Below are positions 9,639 to 18,951 of a stretch of 64,000 nucleotides of DNA, in pieces (within the stretch, counting starts at the first letter, position 1; the number at the start of each line of letters is the position of its first letter). This stretch comes from Actinomyces ruminis (GTDB lineage Bacteria > Actinomycetota > Actinomycetes > Actinomycetales > Actinomycetaceae): contig NZ_MTPX02000019.1 in the NCBI RefSeq assembly GCF_002154335.2, forward strand, positions 62,001 to 126,000, in the 5' to 3' direction. Below the pieces are notes generated by a model that saw nothing but the letters and a program-made list of their open reading frames with translations, was not told the DNA's origin and did no database searches. The position numbers were made by a program, and so were the translations under genes.

Positions 9639-9687
9639 CCAGCCTGTGGACAATTACGAAGCTGATCGCGAGTTGTCCACAGGCTGG
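9639..9687 (+). promoter_or_regulatory. 15-bp perfect inverted repeat containing two DnaA-box matches
   Basis: Arms CCAGCCTGTGGACAA (9639-9653) and TTGTCCACAGGCTGG (9673-9687) with a 19-base loop, followed by GTTTTTGG. Each arm contains TTGTCCACA, a strong actinobacterial DnaA box. It could be the luxS terminator, a DnaA-binding pair, or both. Confidence 0.55.
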
Positions 9688-9732
9688 GTTTTTGGCATTG
9701 TCGGCAGCGCCTGCCCAGTCGATGCTCACTCC

Positions 9733-10595
9733 ATGGGGTACGCGAACAGGCGGGACCAGATCCTGCGAGTGCTGGCGGCGGCGGGCGGCGCTGCCCGGGC
9801 GCGCTACCTCGCCACCGACCGCACCCAGCGGAGAGCGATCGCGCGCATGGTGGAGGAGGGCGTGGTCCAGGAGCATCCGGGGCGCGTCATCGCCCTGCCC
9901 GGGACGCGGCGGGAAGTCATTGTCGCCCGGCAGGTGGGTGGCTCATCGGCTGCGCTCATGCCGTGGTTGCGTGCGGGCTCCCCACACAGGATGATCCCAG
10001 CCCCCACGTGCACGTGCTTGTGCCCGCCACCCCAGAAGTCACCCCTGTACGCACTACCTGCCATCACATCCCCGGCCTGTATGTGGACCCACTCGGCTCG
10101 CCCTATGCCGATGCGGAGACCATGCTGATCACCTTCATGCGGTGCGCGGAACCGCTGGACGCCCTCATCGCCCTGGACGCGGCCCTGCGCGGCGGGCTCG
10201 TCACCAAGGAGCAGCTGCGGGCCAGGCTGCCGGGTCGACGCAACGGCAAGCTACACACGCTGCTGGACCGGGCCAATCCCAAGGCACGTTCGCTGCTGGA
10301 GACCATTGCGCGCTACGAGCTTGAGGAGGCCGGTGCCATCCCCGAGGTAGGAGTTGAACTGCCCATCGGAGAGCTGGACCTGCTCCTAGGCAAGCTCGAT
10401 ATCGAGACCGACGGACACGAGTTCCATAGTCAGTGGGCCGACTGGGAGCACGACCGCCGTCGCGACCAATGGCTCATCGCGCACGGCTACACCCCGCTAC
10501 GACTGACCTCACGCCAGGTGCTCACGCATCAGACCGTGGAACTGGTGCGGCCTGTGGCGCAGCGCCTGGGCTGCTGGCCCGATCAGGCCGCCTAA
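9733..10595 (+). CDS. AbiEi-antitoxin-like / DUF559-type protein (one frameshift)
   Basis: About 287 residues after one base is restored near 9957. The N-terminus (RRDQILRVLAAAGGAARARYL ... IARMVEEG) looks like the winged helix of AbiEi-type proteins, followed by the usual SAAxxHG-like stretch at the break. The C-terminal part (LDLLLGKLDIETDGHEFHS, then RRRDQWLIAHGYTPLRLTSRQV) resembles the DUF559 / very-short-patch-repair nuclease fold with a D-E-D pattern. Such proteins are common in Actinobacteria and their role is unknown. No toxin partner is adjacent. Start taken at ATG 9733. Confidence 0.6.
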
Positions 10596-10604
10596 ACTCA
10601 GGGT

Positions 10605-11369
10605 ATGAGCGCGAAATCGAGTCAGGTGCCGCAATCGACCCGCCGCCGGGTGGCGGCCGTGGTCGTGGTAGCGATGGCGGAGGAGGCGCAACCCTTCCTG
10701 GCTCGTCTGCCTCGACTTGCGGACGCGACCGCACCGAGCCTTCCCGGCGGCGCCGAGGCCTGGCCGCTGGACCTGGGCGGGGGCAGGGAACTGCTTCTGG
10801 TGCGTTCGGGCATCGGACTGGTGGCCTCCGCGAGCGCACTGGCAACCGCACTGACGCACGTGAAACCGGAGCGCATCGTCTCCGCGGGCACCACCGGGGG
10901 CCTGGGCCGCGAAGTGGAGGTCGGGGATGTGTGCGTATCTGCCGATCTGGCCTATACGGACGTGGACGCCACCGCCTTCGGCTACGCATTCGGGCAGACC
11001 CCGGGGCAGCCCGCGACCTTCGCCGGGGACCCGGACCTGGTCGCGCGGGCGAGCGCGGCCCGCGACGCCCTGCACGCCGCTACCCCCGCGGCGGGTGCGG
11101 CCCGCATCCATGTGGGCCAGATGCTCGCGGGCGGCTCCTTCGTCACCGCCGCGAATGTGAAGGACACCCGCGAGCGCTTCCCGCGGGCGGTAAGCACCGA
11201 CATGGAGTCGACCGCGCTCGCGCAGGTCGCCCACGCCGCCGAGATTCCCTTCGCCTCGATCCGCGGCGTCTCGGACCTGTGCGGCCCCGAGGCGGGTCAG
11301 GACTTCCACATCGGTGCCGACGAGGCCGCCGCCCGCTCGGCCGCCGTAGTGCTGGCGGCGCTGGCCTGA
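10605..11369 (+). CDS. mtnN: 5'-methylthioadenosine/S-adenosylhomocysteine nucleosidase
   Basis: Cleaves adenine from S-adenosylhomocysteine and methylthioadenosine, giving the LuxS substrate. The 254-residue protein has the nucleoside phosphorylase fold: VVAMAEEAQPF at the N-terminus (catalytic glutamate), SAGTTGGLG, a substrate-contact METE-like segment in DMESTALAQVA, and the catalytic aspartate in RGVSDLCG. A 20-residue basic leader precedes the usual start; ATG at 10605 lies nine bases beyond the previous gene. With luxS it forms the activated methyl cycle route to AI-2. Confidence 0.9.
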   Translation: MSAKSSQVPQSTRRRVAAVVVVAMAEEAQPFLARLPRLADATAPSLPGGAEAWPLDLGGGRELLLVRSGIGLVASASALATALTHVKPERIVSAGTTGGLGREVEVGDVCVSADLAYTDVDATAFGYAFGQTPGQPATFAGDPDLVARASAARDALHAATPAAGAARIHVGQMLAGGSFVTAANVKDTRERFPRAVSTDMESTALAQVAHAAEIPFASIRGVSDLCGPEAGQDFHIGADEAAARSAAVVLAALA

Positions 11370-11386
11370 GGCGCCGGCCCCGCCCG

Positions 11387-12973
11387 TTACACCGCCACCA
11401 GCACCTGCACCATGACGATCTTGACCACGATCGCCAGGGCGAACAGCGTGGCGTAACCGGCCTCCACCCGCTCATCGTCGCGCTTGGACAGGGCGAAGGC
11501 GAGAATGGCGGGCTGACCCACGAGCCCCGCCAGGCCACCGGCGGCCCGCGGCGCGCTCAAGCCCACCCGGCGGGCACCGGCCAGCAGCACCACCGCGTTT
11601 ACCACCACGATGAGGGCGGCCAGCCCGCCCACCGCCAGGCCCGTGGTCGAGAACGCGGAGGCGGCGAAGTCCGGGCCGGAGGCCAGCCCGATGGCGGCCA
11701 GGAAGAACAGCAGCCCGAGCTGGCGGATGGTGGCGTTGGCGGCGTGCGGCAACTGCCAGATGAAGGGGCCGGTGCGCCCCAGGCGCCCCAGCACCATGCC
11801 GACCACGAGCGGCCCCGCCGCCACGCCGAGCCGCAGCGTGATGCCGCCGGGCAGTGGGATGGCGACGAGCCCGGCGAGCACGCCCAGCGCCATGCCGACC
11901 CCAACGGAGAAGGCATCGATCTGGGCGATGGACTTCTCCGAGTCGCCGAAGTAGTCGGCGGCCCGCTCCAAGTCTCCGGACGGCACCACGGCCAGCACCC
12001 GGTCGCCGAGTTCGAGCACCAGGTCGTCGTTAGCGAGCAGGTCGAGGTCACCGCGGCGCACCCGGGTGATCACGCCCCGGAAGCGGCCGTGCATGTCGAG
12101 CTCGCCGATGGTGCGTCCGGCCACGCGCGTGGAGGAGACGGTCAGGCGCCGGTAGTCGACGACGGTACGGTCCTTGGCCAGGCAGCGGTCGTAGCCGGTG
12201 CCGAGCTCGTGGACGGCGTCCTCCAGCGCGTTCGGGGCGCCCACAATGACCACCTTGTCCCCCGGCAGCAGCTCCTCGTCTGGGGAGACCACCCGGGTGA
12301 CCCCCTCACGCTCCAGGTAGGAGATGCGAATGCGGTTGCGCTGGAAGGCCTCCAGGTCGCTCAGGGCAACGCGGCGCAGCAGGAACACGCTGGTGGCGGC
12401 CAGACCATCGGCCGACGCCGGCCGAGGGTCCCGCCGTCCCGGCCAGTCGCGGCCAATGACTAGGGCCACGATGAGGATGGCCACGGCCACACCCACGGGG
12501 TAGGCCAGGGCATAGCCGACGGCCGGCTCCTGGTTGCCGGCGGCCTCGATGGCGGAGTCCAGGACGGGGCTGGTCAGCGCCCCCGCGTAAGCGCCGGCGT
12601 CCATGGCCGGGCTGATGCCGGTCAGGCGGGAGTATGCGGCCCCGGCGCACCCGGCGAGCACGAGCGCCAGCACGCACAGGGCCATGAGCGGCAACTGGCG
12701 CCGCAGGTTGCGGAAGAAGGTGTTACCGGCGCCGATGCCGACGGTATAGCAGAACAGCCCCAGGCCGAGGCTGCGCAGCAGGGTGAGGTTCTCCCCCAGG
12801 CTCGGATCGAGGGCGCCGACGGCGAGGCCGACGAACAGGGCACCGGCGGCCCCGAAGCGGATGGGGCCGAAGGGGATCTGCCCCACGGCGGTACCCACGC
12901 CGATGACTAGAAACACGGTCAAGATCGGCGCAGAGGCGAGCACGTCGACGACGGACGCGAGTACAGCTGACAC
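11387..12973 (-). CDS. AspT/YidE/YbjL-type transporter
   Basis: A 528-residue membrane protein with five or so helices, a central soluble section carrying two TrkA-C-like domains (around residues 190-350), and a second membrane half. This split arrangement defines the AspT/YidE/YbjL antiporter family. Repeated half motifs are visible: SPVLDSAIEAAG in the first half and LPHAANATIRQLGLLFFLAAIGLASG in the second. AspT exchanges aspartate and alanine; substrates of other members are mostly unknown, so I do not assign one. It is convergent with mtnN and divergent from cstA. Confidence 0.8.
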   Translation of the reverse strand: MSAVLASVVDVLASAPILTVFLVIGVGTAVGQIPFGPIRFGAAGALFVGLAVGALDPSLGENLTLLRSLGLGLFCYTVGIGAGNTFFRNLRRQLPLMALCVLALVLAGCAGAAYSRLTGISPAMDAGAYAGALTSPVLDSAIEAAGNQEPAVGYALAYPVGVAVAILIVALVIGRDWPGRRDPRPASADGLAATSVFLLRRVALSDLEAFQRNRIRISYLEREGVTRVVSPDEELLPGDKVVIVGAPNALEDAVHELGTGYDRCLAKDRTVVDYRRLTVSSTRVAGRTIGELDMHGRFRGVITRVRRGDLDLLANDDLVLELGDRVLAVVPSGDLERAADYFGDSEKSIAQIDAFSVGVGMALGVLAGLVAIPLPGGITLRLGVAAGPLVVGMVLGRLGRTGPFIWQLPHAANATIRQLGLLFFLAAIGLASGPDFAASAFSTTGLAVGGLAALIVVVNAVVLLAGARRVGLSAPRAAGGLAGLVGQPAILAFALSKRDDERVEAGYATLFALAIVVKIVMVQVLVAV

Positions 12974-13120
12974 GGGGCCAGGCTAGCCGGAGCGCTATAA
13001 CGAATCCCGACACGCCGACGGCGACAGATATCATGACAGTAATTGTCCGGCTACATATGGGAGAACTAAACTGCCCGCGTGCTGGCCCTCCCCGGCCCGC
13101 CGTTCGTTTATCCCGCCTCG

Positions 13121-15520
13121 ATGATGAGAGACCGCATGGAAACCGACATAGCCCCTGCCCTCCCCACTTACACACCCGATGAAGAGCGTCTGATCATCCG
13201 CAACCGCCAGGGTGTGCCCGTTGGCATAAAACCCCACACCAAGTGGACCCCCAAGAAGATTGTCCTGTGGGTAGCCATCACGGCCCTGGGCGTGCTCGGC
13301 TGGTGGATGCTGGCCGTCGTACGCGGCGAGAGCGTCAACACCATCTGGTTCGTTGTCACCGCGATCTGCACCTACGCCATCGGCTACCGCTTCTACGCCC
13401 TGTACATCCAGCGCACCATCATGCGCCCGGACGACACCAACGCCACCCCGGCCGAGCGCATCAACAACGGCCGCGACTTCGACCCCACCCACCGCGTCGT
13501 CCTGTACGGGCACCACTTCGCCGCCATCGCCGGCGCGGGCCCGCTGGTCGGCCCCGTGCTGGCCGCCCAGATGGGCTACCTGCCGGGTACGCTGTGGATC
13601 ATCCTCGGCGTCGTCGTCGCCGGCGCGGTTCAGGACATGCTGGTCCTGTTCTTCTCCATGCGCCGCGGCGGCCGCTCGCTGGGGCAGATGGCGACCGACG
13701 AGATCGGCCGGGTCGGCGGCACCGTGGCCACCGTGGTGGTCCTGGTCATGCTCATGATCGTGCTGGCGGTGCTGGCCATGGTGTGCGTCAACGCGCTCGC
13801 CGAGTCCCCCTGGGGTGTCTTCTCCGTCGGCTGCACCATTCCGATCGCCATCTGCATGGGCCTGTGGCTGCGCTTCGTCCAGCCCGGCCGCATCACCCAG
13901 GTATCCGTTGTCGGCTTCGCCGTCCTCATCGTCGTCATCATCTCCGGCCGCTGGGTCGCGGAGTCCTCCTTCGGCCAGTACCTGCACCTGTCACCCACCA
14001 CGCTGGTGTGGTGCATGATCGTCTACGGCTTCCTCGCCGCCGTTCTGCCCGTGTGGGTGCTGCTCACCCCGCGCGACTACCTGTCCACCTTCATGAAGGT
14101 CGGCACCATCGCGGTCCTGGCCGCCGGCATCATCATCGTGCGGCCCGTGGTCGAGATGGCCGCCGTCTCCGAGTTTGCCCTGAACACCGACGGCCCCGTG
14201 TTTGCCGGCAAGCTCTTCCCCTTCCTGTTCATCACCATCGCCTGCGGCGCCCTGTCCGGCATGCACGCCACCGTGTCCTCCGGCACCAGCCCGAAGATGA
14301 TTCAGAAGGAGAACCAGGTGCGCATGATCGGCTACGCCGGCATGCTCATGGAGTCCTTCGTCGCGATCATGGCCCTGGCGGCCGCGGTCTCGCTGAGCCC
14401 GGGCATCTACTTCTCCATGAACACCTCCGCCGCCACCATGAACACACTCGCCGGCGACGACGTCGTCGCCACGGCCTCCAACCGCGAGGAGGTCGCGGCA
14501 GCCGCCGTCTCCAACCTAGGGGTAACCGACGCCCACGGGGAGTCACTGGTCCCGGTGTGGGACTCCTGGGACGAGGACGGCAACCCCAAGACCTACACGG
14601 GTGCGGAGGCGCTGGAGCAGGTGGCCTCCGACGTCGGCGAGCCGAGCATCATCTCCCGCACCGGCGGCGCCCCCACCCTGAGCGTGGGCATGTCGCACAT
14701 CCTCCACCAGATTGGCGGCGGCCGGACCATGATGGGCTTCTGGTACCACTTCGCCATCATGTTCGAGGCGCTGTTCATTCTCTCCGCCGTCGACGCCGTC
14801 ACCCGCGTGGCCCGCTTCCAGCTCGGCGACGCCCTGGGCAACATCTGGCCGAAGTTCCGCGACCCGTCCTGGCACGTGGGGGCGTGGGCGACCACCGGCG
14901 TCGTGGTGGCGGCCTGGGGCTCGCTGCTGCTGATGGGCGTGACCGATCCGCGCGGCGGCATCCAGACGCTCTACCCGCTCTTCGGCATCGCCAACCAACT
15001 CATCGCGGCCATCGCGCTGCTGCTGTGCCTGGTGATGACGGTGCGCAAGGGGCGGCTGAAGCATGCGTGGATTCCCGCGATTCCGCTGGCCTTCGATACG
15101 GCCGTCACCTTCACGGCATCGTGGCAGAAGATCTTCTCCACCGATCCGCAGGTGGGCTACTTCCAGCAGTGGCGTGACGCGCGAGCACTGCTACCCACGC
15201 TCACCGACCCCGAGGCGATCAGCGTGCAGCGAGCCATCATTCGCAACACCATGATCCAGGGCACCCTGTCGGTGGTGTTCCTCGTGCTCGTCGCCTTCGT
15301 CATGGTGTGCGCTGCCATCACCATGATCCGGGCCGTGCGCACAGGTGACACCACCACGTCCGAGGATCCGTACCAGGAGTCGAACTTCTACGCCCCCGAA
15401 CACCTGTTCGCCAGCCCGCTGGAGAAGAAGCTCGTCAACGAGTATGCGCTCGTTGGCGACCCGGCGCTCATTCCGGGACGCTCCGCCGAGGCAGGCGACG
15501 CCGATGCCCGGGACCGCTGA
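13121..15520 (+). CDS. cstA: Carbon starvation protein CstA, peptide/pyruvate transporter family
   Basis: Large polytopic membrane protein of about 799 residues. The CstA domain is recognisable from RPDDTNATPAERINNGRDF, GHHFAAIAGAGPLVGPVLAAQ, and SGMHATVSSGTSPKMIQ, and the late YPLFGIANQLIA. Family members import peptides or pyruvate during carbon limitation. Three ATGs compete at 13121, 13124 and 13136; the last has GAGAG upstream and may be the real start. The small YbdD-like gene overlaps its stop codon, the usual partner arrangement. Confidence 0.92.
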   Translation: MMRDRMETDIAPALPTYTPDEERLIIRNRQGVPVGIKPHTKWTPKKIVLWVAITALGVLGWWMLAVVRGESVNTIWFVVTAICTYAIGYRFYALYIQRTIMRPDDTNATPAERINNGRDFDPTHRVVLYGHHFAAIAGAGPLVGPVLAAQMGYLPGTLWIILGVVVAGAVQDMLVLFFSMRRGGRSLGQMATDEIGRVGGTVATVVVLVMLMIVLAVLAMVCVNALAESPWGVFSVGCTIPIAICMGLWLRFVQPGRITQVSVVGFAVLIVVIISGRWVAESSFGQYLHLSPTTLVWCMIVYGFLAAVLPVWVLLTPRDYLSTFMKVGTIAVLAAGIIIVRPVVEMAAVSEFALNTDGPVFAGKLFPFLFITIACGALSGMHATVSSGTSPKMIQKENQVRMIGYAGMLMESFVAIMALAAAVSLSPGIYFSMNTSAATMNTLAGDDVVATASNREEVAAAAVSNLGVTDAHGESLVPVWDSWDEDGNPKTYTGAEALEQVASDVGEPSIISRTGGAPTLSVGMSHILHQIGGGRTMMGFWYHFAIMFEALFILSAVDAVTRVARFQLGDALGNIWPKFRDPSWHVGAWATTGVVVAAWGSLLLMGVTDPRGGIQTLYPLFGIANQLIAAIALLLCLVMTVRKGRLKHAWIPAIPLAFDTAVTFTASWQKIFSTDPQVGYFQQWRDARALLPTLTDPEAISVQRAIIRNTMIQGTLSVVFLVLVAFVMVCAAITMIRAVRTGDTTTSEDPYQESNFYAPEHLFASPLEKKLVNEYALVGDPALIPGRSAEAGDADARDR

Positions 15521-15767
15521 GGTGGCCCGGACGTCGAGGCCCGCCGCGCCGGGGAGCACCACCCCGGCGCGGCGGGCGCGCCGGATTCGCGCGGGCCTGG
15601 CGCGGGCGCGTGGGCTGTGGCGCGACTTCACCGGTGAGTCCGCGTACGACCGCTATGTCGAACGGCATCGGCGCGAGCACCCCGATCACGCCCCGCTGAC
15701 GGCGCGCCAGTGGTGGCGAGCCCGGGCCGAGTTCGACGAGCGCAACGTGAGCGCCGGCTGCTGCTGA
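15504..15767 (+). CDS. YbdD/YjiX family small protein
   Basis: An 87-residue protein whose ATG lies 17 bases inside the end of cstA, in another frame. The core YDRYVERHRREHPDHAPLTARQWW with a C-terminal RAEFDERN is the YbdD/YjiX signature. Family members are encoded next to cstA/btsT transporters and are thought to support transport. The first 35 residues are basic and low complexity. The C-terminus ends in Cys-Cys, unusual in the family. Confidence 0.8.
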   Translation: MPGTAEVARTSRPAAPGSTTPARRARRIRAGLARARGLWRDFTGESAYDRYVERHRREHPDHAPLTARQWWRARAEFDERNVSAGCC

Positions 15768-15782
15768 TCCGGTTGGACCAGG

Positions 15783-16813
15783 TCAAGCCACTCGCATGCT
15801 CGGATCCTGGATGACGGCGCGGCGAACGCGCAGCTCGGGGGTGATGATTCGCGTGGTGGCACCGCGCGTGGTGACCTGGCCGTCCTGCACGAGCAGCTCG
15901 AGGACCGCCTGCGCTACGAGGTCAATGCGCTGGTCCACACTGGATAGGCCGACGGCACGTGCGACGGGTGTGTCGTCGAAGCCGATGACGCTTACGCCCG
16001 GCCCGGCGGCGAGTAGGGCCCCGAATGCGAGCGAGTCTGAGGCACAGACCAGGCCGTCGATGTCGGGATGACGCTCGAAGAGCTCGGCTGCGGCGTGCAT
16101 GGCATCCGCGACACGGTCGGGGCAGGTCGCCACGAGTTCGTCAGCGTCCTGCTCATCTACTACGCCGCGATCCACCACGGCGGCGCGCCACCCCGCGCAT
16201 CGAGAGGCACCCTGGCCGGCGGAGTCGGGCCAGCCGAGGAAGCCACCCGCCTGGCCCCGGAGTCGATCAGATACTCGGCCGCGGCCCGGGTGCCAGCGGC
16301 GCCGTCGACGTCCACCCAGGGGTGGGTTGCGGTCTCCTCCGCACCCCAGGGCCTGCCGAAGGATACATAGGGCACCTGCTGCTCATTCAGCCAGGCCGGC
16401 CGCGGGTCCCCGGCCTGCGTGTCGGTGAGGATGAAGCCGTCCACGTCCCCGGATGCGACCAATTCGCGCAGCCGGACGATCTCCTCCTCGCGGTCGGCGG
16501 CGGTGTACAGCAGTATGCGCAGGCCCAGTTCAGCGGCGCGCACCGTGACCTCGTGGAGAAAGACGTCGAGGATCGTGCCGGAGATGCCTGCCGGCAGGGG
16601 CGCCAGGCGTAGGCCGATGGTGTCGGAGCGGCGGGTGCGCAGCCGTCGAGCTGCGGCGTGGGCGCGGTAGCCGAGTGCGTCGATGGCGGAGTGCACCCTG
16701 CGGGCGGTTGCTGGCCGGACCCGCTCGGGGTTGTTAAGGACATTGGAAACAGTCTGGGTGGAAACGCCGGCGCGCCGTGCGACATCCTGAATGGTCACGG
16801 CCCTGGCTGCCAT
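15783..16813 (-). CDS. LacI-family transcriptional repressor (one frameshift)
   Basis: About 343 residues after one base is restored near 16244. The helix-turn-helix is at the N-terminus (TIQDVARRAGVSTQTVSNVLN) with hinge NPERVRPATARRV, followed by a periplasmic-binding-protein-like sugar sensor domain (DGLVCASDSLAFGALLAAG near the end). It is divergent from the debranching-enzyme gene and the sugar ABC genes, which it probably represses; the inverted repeat at 16889-16927 is the likely operator. Confidence 0.85.
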
Positions 16814-16888
16814 GCGTCTCCCCCTGTCATGCGTCGCGCTCTTCGTCCGAGCACAGCCTACGACACCGCTAGCGAACCTCTCCGTTTA

Positions 16889-16927
16889 TAACGATCAAAG
16901 ACAGTCGTTCTGCGTGCTTGATCGTTA
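16889..16927. promoter_or_regulatory. Inverted repeat, probable LacI-type operator region
   Basis: TAACGATCAA at 16889-16898 and its exact inverse TTGATCGTTA at 16918-16927, in the 171-bp gap between the divergent repressor and debranching-enzyme genes. The arms are 29 bp apart centre to centre, so this may be two operators in mirror orientation rather than one. Confidence 0.55.
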
Positions 16928-16984
16928 AAATACGTTCCCCTATGGTAGATGCGTTCACGTCATGTCGATGAATCCGAGGCCGCC

Positions 16985-18877
16985 GTGCACTCTCTCCAAC
17001 CCCTACTCCACGAGCAGGTCATACTCGTCTGCGCCCCGGCACAGGCGCTGGTGGCGCCGGACGGCTCCATGGGTGCGGCACCCATTCAGGGCGTATACCA
17101 CTCGGATGTACGCGTGCTGCGCCGGTATGCGGCCACCGTCACCGGCTCCGTCGTCGAACACCTGAGCACCGATCAGCGCAGTGCCTCGGCAGTACGCCAT
17201 CTCGCGCTCGCCCGCGGCCTCGACCGCCATGGCGCCGATCCCCGCACCGTCCTCATCACCGACCGCTCACTGTCGTGCGATGCCGAACAAGCCGGCTTCA
17301 CCGAGACGCTCACCGTGCAAACCGCTCGACGCCGGCCCACCTCAACGGTGCTCACGATCGAACTGGCCGCCGATCTGTCCCCGATGGATATGGTCAAGGC
17401 TGGCGACCGGATGGATGACCTCTCCTGGTCACTGATAGACACCACCACCGCCTCGTTACAGCGCGGGGCGGTCCGCACCGCCGTCAGCGCACCGGGCGCG
17501 AGGCTGGCCACCAAAGGCACAACCCTGCTCCTGCAGTGGGACGCCGAGGCCGACGCGGCACACCCCTTCACCGCCTCCTGGTCCCTGACCGCCTCCGACG
17601 CCGACGCCGTGGTCCAGGCGGCATCCGTCCTGCCGACTCGCCGGCGCAGCCAGTACATGACGCGCAGGCCCAGGCCTGGCTGGAGGTGGCATTCGACGAC
17701 CTCGACCACCTGCTGCTGGCCCGCCGGGCGACCCCGGATCGTCCTTTCGCAGCCGCAGGCGCGCCCTGGTTCCTCACCCTGTTCGGCCGGGACTCCCTGT
17801 GGACTGCGCGGCTGCTGCTGGAGGCCGACGACCCCTGGTCCCTGGCCCTGGCGGAGGGAACCCTGCGCACCCTGGCCGATCTTCAGGCCGTCGGCACAAC
17901 GTCGGCACCGCCGAGCAGCCCGGCAAGATCATGCATGAGCTGCGCCGCGCCGCCAACACGCTCGACTCCACCACGGTTCTGCCACCGCTCTACTACGGCA
18001 CGATAGACGCCACCGCGCTGTGGATCCTCACACTCGCCGACGCCCGTCGCGCGGGCCTGCCCGAGCACGTCGTGCGCAACCTGCTTCCAGCCTTGCGGAG
18101 TGCGCTGATCTGGTTGACCCACTGCGCCGACATGGACGGCGACGGATTCATCGAATACGACGGCGGCCTCGATTCCGGGCTGACCAATCAGGGGTGGAAG
18201 GACTCCGGCGACTCCATCCAATTCTCCGACGGCCGCCTCGCCCAGGGGCCGATCGCGCTCGTGGAGGTGCAGGCCTACGCCTACGCCGCCGCCCTCGCCG
18301 GGGCGGCTCTGCTGGATGAGCTCGGTGACGCCACCGATGCCGCCATGGTGAGGGAGCTGACCTCCTGGGCAGCGGTCCTACGTGAGCGCTTCACACCCGC
18401 TTTCTGGCGCGGCGACACCGCGACCGGATACCCCGTCATCGCCCTGGATGCCCACAAGCGACAGGTCGACTCACTGACGAGCAACATCGGCCACCTGCTG
18501 GGCACGGGCATTCTCGGCCCGGCGCAGTCGCGCCGGGTCGCCGAGCTGCTGGTCTCCCCCGAGCTCAACTCCGGCTACGGGCTACGCACCCTGGCATCCA
18601 CCATGGGCGGTTACTGGCCCCTGAGCTATCACGGCGGATCCGTCTGGACCCATGACACCGCCATCGCCGTCGATGGACTGCTGCGCGATGCTTCGCCGCC
18701 CAGGCGCGCGTGCTCGCCGAGGCCCTGCTGGACGCGGCGCCCCACTTCGATTACCGCATGCCCGAATTGTTCTCCGGAGCGCCCGCCGACGGCGGCGCGC
18801 CGGTTCCCTACCCGGCCTCCTGCCGACCACAGGCGTGGGCGGCAGCCGCCAGCGCCGTCGTCGCCCGCGCGGTCTGA
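16985..18877 (+). CDS. Amylo-alpha-1,6-glucosidase-type glycogen debranching enzyme (three frameshifts)
   Basis: About 631 residues after restoring bases near 17632, 17886 and 18690. The N-terminal glycogen-debranching domain is seen in VAPDGSMGAAPIQGVYHSDV. The catalytic (alpha/alpha)6 part shows LFGRDSLWTARLLL, TAEQPGKIMHELR, DMDGDGFIEYD, NQGWKDSGDSIQF and YHGGSVWTHDTAIA, all typical. GTG at 16985 with GAGG upstream is preferred over ATG 16949. It probably acts on intracellular alpha-1,6 linked glucans or imported oligosaccharides, in line with the sugar importer that follows 75 bp later. Confidence 0.85.
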
Positions 18878-18951
18878 GTCCGACACCCCCGCAAGCCAAG
18901 CCCACACCAACCCGCAGCCCCATCCGGGGCACCTCAAAGGAGAGAACGAAC

